This document shows positions 12,302 through 14,894 of a DNA stretch of 14,894 bases, one piece after another; positions within the stretch are counted from its first letter, which is position 1, and every line of letters starts with the position of its first letter. Below the pieces are notes generated by a model, which worked only from the letters and a program-made list of their open reading frames with translations, made no database searches and had not been told where the DNA came from. The DNA is from Urinicoccus sp. (GTDB lineage: Bacteria; Bacillota; Clostridia; Tissierellales; Peptoniphilaceae): positions 1 to 14,894 of the forward strand of contig JASBZN010000018.1 of assembly GCA_029983435.1 (NCBI GenBank). The letters run 5' to 3'. A program made the translations under genes and the position numbers.

Positions 12302-13246
12302 TCACAATCTCCGTAAATCTCTTTCCGATACAAACAACCGGTGGAACAAGTCCCGGTCCATGTAACTTTCAAAAAGAGCCTGCATTTCCTGATCTGTTAT
12401 CTTCACTTCATGGTCCACAATATCAATCCAAAGAGGAACCCCACGCCCACCCTTGGGCGTTAAGGTATAGACCAAACGGCAGACTTTTTCCATTTCCGCC
12501 TCCTGGTCTTTTAAAAGATCCACTCCCACGATTTGAATTTCCTGAGAACTTTTTAAAAAGGCACTCGTTAGACCACTGGGAACTTTTTTATTTTTTTCAT
12601 CTTCGATATAAATGACATCCCCAGGAGTCAGACGACCAAATAAAATTTCTCGATCATAAAGCCCCCTAGTCCGGTCTCCCTGTCCCAAGATAGAGGTCTT
12701 GATGTCTTTAATCACTCCAAAAGTTACCACCTGTTTATCCAGGGCCGTTTGGGTAAATTCATCCCAAAGGTCTTGGTAGATTCGGTAGCGAATTAAACCT
12801 CCATCCATCATTAAATAGTCTACTGGATGGTCTTTCATGTACTGAATGGCCGTCTTCATTTCAATTTCAGCCAAGCGACGTTTTCGATCATCTTGGTCTG
12901 CCTGCCCTTCCTCTTCTTCCATTGCCCTTTCTTCCAAAAGAGGGGTATAGATTTCTTCTACACTGGTGGTATGGCCTTGAGTAGACATGGCTAAGCCTCG
13001 ATAAAGCTCTACATAGTGGGGATAGGCTCCTCCCAGACGGTTGACCGAACCGTCCAAACCCACAACAATGCCGTAATTTTTCAAGTCTTCTTTTTGGCAC
13101 TTGTCAATTTTTTTAATGGGGCCAGCGTTGGCCTCGATGTAGGCTCGAAAGTCCTCTTCCGACCAGTCGTGAATTGCCTGGTACTTTTTTTTCAAAACAT
13201 CATTTAATTGGTGGATACTGGCTGCAAATTCTTGGTTATTTTTCAT
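12302..13246 (-). CDS. nurA: NurA-domain nuclease, partner of HerA
   Basis: This 314-residue protein matches the RNase-H-like NurA nuclease family. The pattern includes Asp65 in VVGLDGSVNR, an acidic helix residue at Glu127 or Glu129 in LAEIEMK, Asp148 in YLMMDGG, Asp181 in VIKDIKTS and His279 in DIVDHEVK. These agree with the family's acidic metal ligands and C-terminal His. NurA degrades DNA ends, and in archaea works with HerA, Mre11 and Rad50 in end resection. Its start overlaps the rsmI stop as ATGA, and herA follows seven bases after its stop, so the pair is expressed in stoichiometry. Residues 104-125 form a charged Glu/Asp/Arg insert. The family call rests on motifs and the herA neighbour. 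Confidence 0.82.
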   Translation of the reverse strand: MKNNQEFAASIHQLNDVLKKKYQAIHDWSEEDFRAYIEANAGPIKKIDKCQKEDLKNYGIVVGLDGSVNRLGGAYPHYVELYRGLAMSTQGHTTSVEEIYTPLLEERAMEEEEGQADQDDRKRRLAEIEMKTAIQYMKDHPVDYLMMDGGLIRYRIYQDLWDEFTQTALDKQVVTFGVIKDIKTSILGQGDRTRGLYDREILFGRLTPGDVIYIEDEKNKKVPSGLTSAFLKSSQEIQIVGVDLLKDQEAEMEKVCRLVYTLTPKGGRGVPLWIDIVDHEVKITDQEMQALFESYMDRDLFHRLFVSERDLRRL

Positions 13247-14040
13247 CGTTTTAAACTTTCCTTATAGACCTGATTTTTGGGCAAATTGTAAGTCTTTGCC
13301 ACTTCTTTTACTGCCTGAGAAACCTTCATCCCTTGGTGAATACACTCTTCCAAAGCTTCCTTAATATCCACTTCCGGAGCCTCCTCATTGCCTTGAACAA
13401 CAAAGACAAACTCGCCCTTGGCTTTGATAAAGTCCCTATAAGGGTCTTCTAGGTGAAAGCGGGCATATTGTTCAAACTTTTTACTGAGTTCCCGACCTAT
13501 GAAAACTTCTCTATTTCCCCAAACTTCTTTGATATCATCTAAACTGCTATAGACCCGGTGGGGAGCCTCGTAAAAAATCATGGGATTTTTGTGGTCTTTG
13601 AGGTCTTGTAAAAGCTTCTTTCTCTTGGAGGATTTTTCTGGCAAAAATCCAATGTATTCAAAACTTTCCGCTTGAAAACCCGAGGCAATAAAAGCCGTTA
13701 CAAAGGCGCTGGGCCCTGGTAGGACCGTATAGTCCAGCTTATTTTCAAGACAGGCTTCAATCAATATCCTGCCTGGGTCCTGAATTCCTGGCATTCCAGC
13801 ATCACTAATTAGAGCCAAGTCTTTTCCCTCTTCCAATAAACTAAGAAGGCGGTCTAAGACCTCTCTTTCATTAAATTTATGGTAGCTTTTCCTGGGCGTT
13901 TCAATACCATAATGGGTTAAAAGAACCTGGCTGGTTCGAGTGTCTTCACATAAGATTAAGTGACATTCCTTTAAAACCCGTACTCCTCGATAGGTCATAT
14001 CTTCTAAATTTCCAATGGGGGTGGGAACAATGTAAAGCAT
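13243..14040 (-). CDS. rsmI: 16S rRNA (cytidine1402-2'-O)-methyltransferase
   Basis: RsmI uses S-adenosylmethionine to 2'-O-methylate C1402 in the decoding centre of 16S rRNA. This 265-residue protein has the full SPOUT-unlike tetrapyrrole-methylase-type pattern: TPIGNLEDMT at 7-16, EDTRTS at 32-37, SDAGMPGIQDPG at 79-90, PGPSA at 108-112 and YEAPHR at 157-162. Its C-terminus is somewhat shorter than in the E. coli enzyme. AGGAG lies six bases before the start. It follows the tRNA methyltransferase gene by 26 bases and overlaps nurA by four, which ties ribosome modification to the HerA-NurA pair in one transcript. Confidence 0.95.
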   Translation of the reverse strand: MLYIVPTPIGNLEDMTYRGVRVLKECHLILCEDTRTSQVLLTHYGIETPRKSYHKFNEREVLDRLLSLLEEGKDLALISDAGMPGIQDPGRILIEACLENKLDYTVLPGPSAFVTAFIASGFQAESFEYIGFLPEKSSKRKKLLQDLKDHKNPMIFYEAPHRVYSSLDDIKEVWGNREVFIGRELSKKFEQYARFHLEDPYRDFIKAKGEFVFVVQGNEEAPEVDIKEALEECIHQGMKVSQAVKEVAKTYNLPKNQVYKESLKR

Positions 14041-14066
14041 GACACGCTCCTTTCTTCTCTATTTTA

Positions 14067-14756
14067 TCATAGGCCTCTATCTTTTGTCCCTAGCAAATTC
14101 CTGTAAATTAGGTCTTTGTGGTCTTCTAAGTTTAAAGGAGCTTCCACAATTAAGTGGGGTTTGGCCAATTTTCTAGCTTCGATGGAAACCCAGTGAGGAC
14201 CCTGGTCTCTTTTTTTGGCTAAAAACTGCAGACGCTTTACTTCTGCCTTGCCCTCCCGGCAAAAACAAATAGCATCTGCCAAGCGGTGGCTAGGCAGGAC
14301 AAAATACATGGATCCCAAGGGCTTTAAAGAAAAAGCTCCCTTTAAAATAAAATCCCTTAAGCCCAACGTTTCCTCATGCTTTGATAAATTTTTTGTAGTA
14401 TCCTTGGTTTTTAAATAGCCTTGATAGTAGGGAGGATTGCAGATAACCGAGTCAAACCGTCCTGGATTCTGTAAGTCTAAGATGCTCTTTTCTTGCAACT
14501 GAGCTTCTAGGGGACAGGCATTATAGGCCAGGCTTTGTCTAAAATACGCCAAGGCTTGGGGATTTATATCTATTCCTAAATAAGACTTGACCCCAGGGTT
14601 AAGACCCCGGAAAAATAAAATCCCTGGTCCACAGCCCAAATCTAACACATCCCCCTTAAGCCTGGCAAAGGCCGATAAAAACAAACTATCTACGCTATAA
14701 GAAAAGGCCTCTGGGCCTTGAAAAATTTTGTATTGGCTGCCTGGTACAGTATCCAT
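14067..14756 (-). CDS. trmN6: tRNA1(Val) adenine-37 N6-methyltransferase-like
   Basis: This 229-residue class I methyltransferase has the S-adenosylmethionine motif VLDLGCGPGI at 37-46, acidic motif II GIDINPQAL at 61-69 and the catalytic NPPY at 107-110, which marks N6-adenine (or exocyclic amine) methylation. The N-terminal FQGPEAFSYSVDSLFLSAF is typical of the YfiC/TrmN6 group, which modifies A37 of tRNA1(Val). The Bacillota group annotated this way may have a different or broader target, so the substrate is an inference. GGAGG lies just before the start. It is the first gene of the operon, followed by rsmI. Confidence 0.88.
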   Translation of the reverse strand: MDTVPGSQYKIFQGPEAFSYSVDSLFLSAFARLKGDVLDLGCGPGILFFRGLNPGVKSYLGIDINPQALAYFRQSLAYNACPLEAQLQEKSILDLQNPGRFDSVICNPPYYQGYLKTKDTTKNLSKHEETLGLRDFILKGAFSLKPLGSMYFVLPSHRLADAICFCREGKAEVKRLQFLAKKRDQGPHWVSIEARKLAKPHLIVEAPLNLEDHKDLIYRNLLGTKDRGL

Positions 14757-14783
14757 GCCTCCTCCTTTCTATCTTTCAAAATC

Positions 14784-14812
14784 ATTATAGCAGACTTCTA
14801 TCCTCCTGGATA
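14784..14812 (-). promoter_or_regulatory. Operon promoter with extended -10
   Basis: On the minus strand, TGC precedes a perfect TATAAT (14784-14789), an extended -10 arrangement. The -35 region (about 14807-14812) is poor, as is usual with extended -10 promoters. It lies about 27 bases upstream of the trmN6 start. Confidence 0.65.
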
Positions 14813-14839
14813 TTTCCCTATAAAAAAGACCATGGAAAC

Positions 14840-14894
14840 TGTGGTGACCCCATAAAGTTGGACCTAATACCAGAGAGAATTTATATTTTCTCTG
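14840..14894. mobile_element. Partial end of an IS3-family insertion sequence
   Basis: The sequence starts TGTGGTGACCCC and continues to AAAGTTGGAC, a pattern typical of the terminal inverted repeats of the IS150/IS1223-like IS3 group. The IS would run rightward beyond the window. Just inside it, CAGAGA (14871-14876) and TCTCTG (14889-14894) form a hairpin. No transposase is visible, so this rests on the terminal motif only. Confidence 0.45.

Noticed and set aside
10453..12372. Longer herA start at 12372
   Set aside because: The extra 26 residues lie inside nurA, have no ribosome-binding site and do not resemble the HerA N-terminus; ATG 12294 has a strong site.
12028..12615. 195-codon plus-strand frame across the herA-nurA junction
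   Set aside because: It is antisense to two motif-supported genes and has a Pro/Ser/Leu-rich shadow composition.

Overview
The window holds two different kinds of DNA from a low-GC Gram-positive bacterium (Bacillota). An anaerobic Clostridia/Tissierellia-type host fits the protein style, but I cannot fix the genus. Positions 7882-14756 are ordinary chromosome: six genes, all on the minus strand, with visibly higher GC. Positions of about 101-7895 are a compact, AT-rich integrated element of about 7.8 kb.

The element sits exactly at the 3' end of guaA, a known landing site for tyrosine-integrase islands. The last codons of guaA (Glu-Trp-Glu-stop) are present twice in direct orientation, at 7882-7895 (inside intact guaA) and at 101-114 (orphan copy), which defines the two ends. 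Left to right it carries a tyrosine integrase and a cI-type repressor (both minus), then plus-strand genes: a Cro-like regulator, a small excisionase-like DNA-binding protein, a DnaD/replisome-organizer type initiator, a DnaC-like helicase loader, an unknown gene, a scaffold protein, a major capsid protein, two unknown small genes, a RinA/DUF1492-like regulator and a stand-alone sigma-70-like factor. Each end has a 21-bp repeat that is probably an integrase arm site. The initiator gene contains a convincing replication origin: four 11-bp iterons followed by four AT-rich repeats.

The element has integration, regulation, replication and a scaffold/capsid pair. I find no terminase, portal, head-maturation protease, tail or lysis gene. 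The simplest reading is a phage satellite (PICI-like) that supplies its own capsid shell and relies on a helper phage for DNA packaging and tails. Its repressor has no S24/LexA self-cleavage domain, which fits control by a helper rather than by SOS. A decayed prophage remains the main alternative.

The host block reads in minus-strand order: trmN6-like tRNA methyltransferase, rsmI (16S rRNA methyltransferase), nurA nuclease, herA translocase, a strong terminator, an EamA-family transporter with its own promoter, and guaA. The tight rsmI-nurA-herA overlaps indicate one transcript joining RNA modification to a HerA-NurA DNA-end-processing machine. The last 55 bases look like the terminal repeat of an IS3-family insertion sequence that continues beyond the window.
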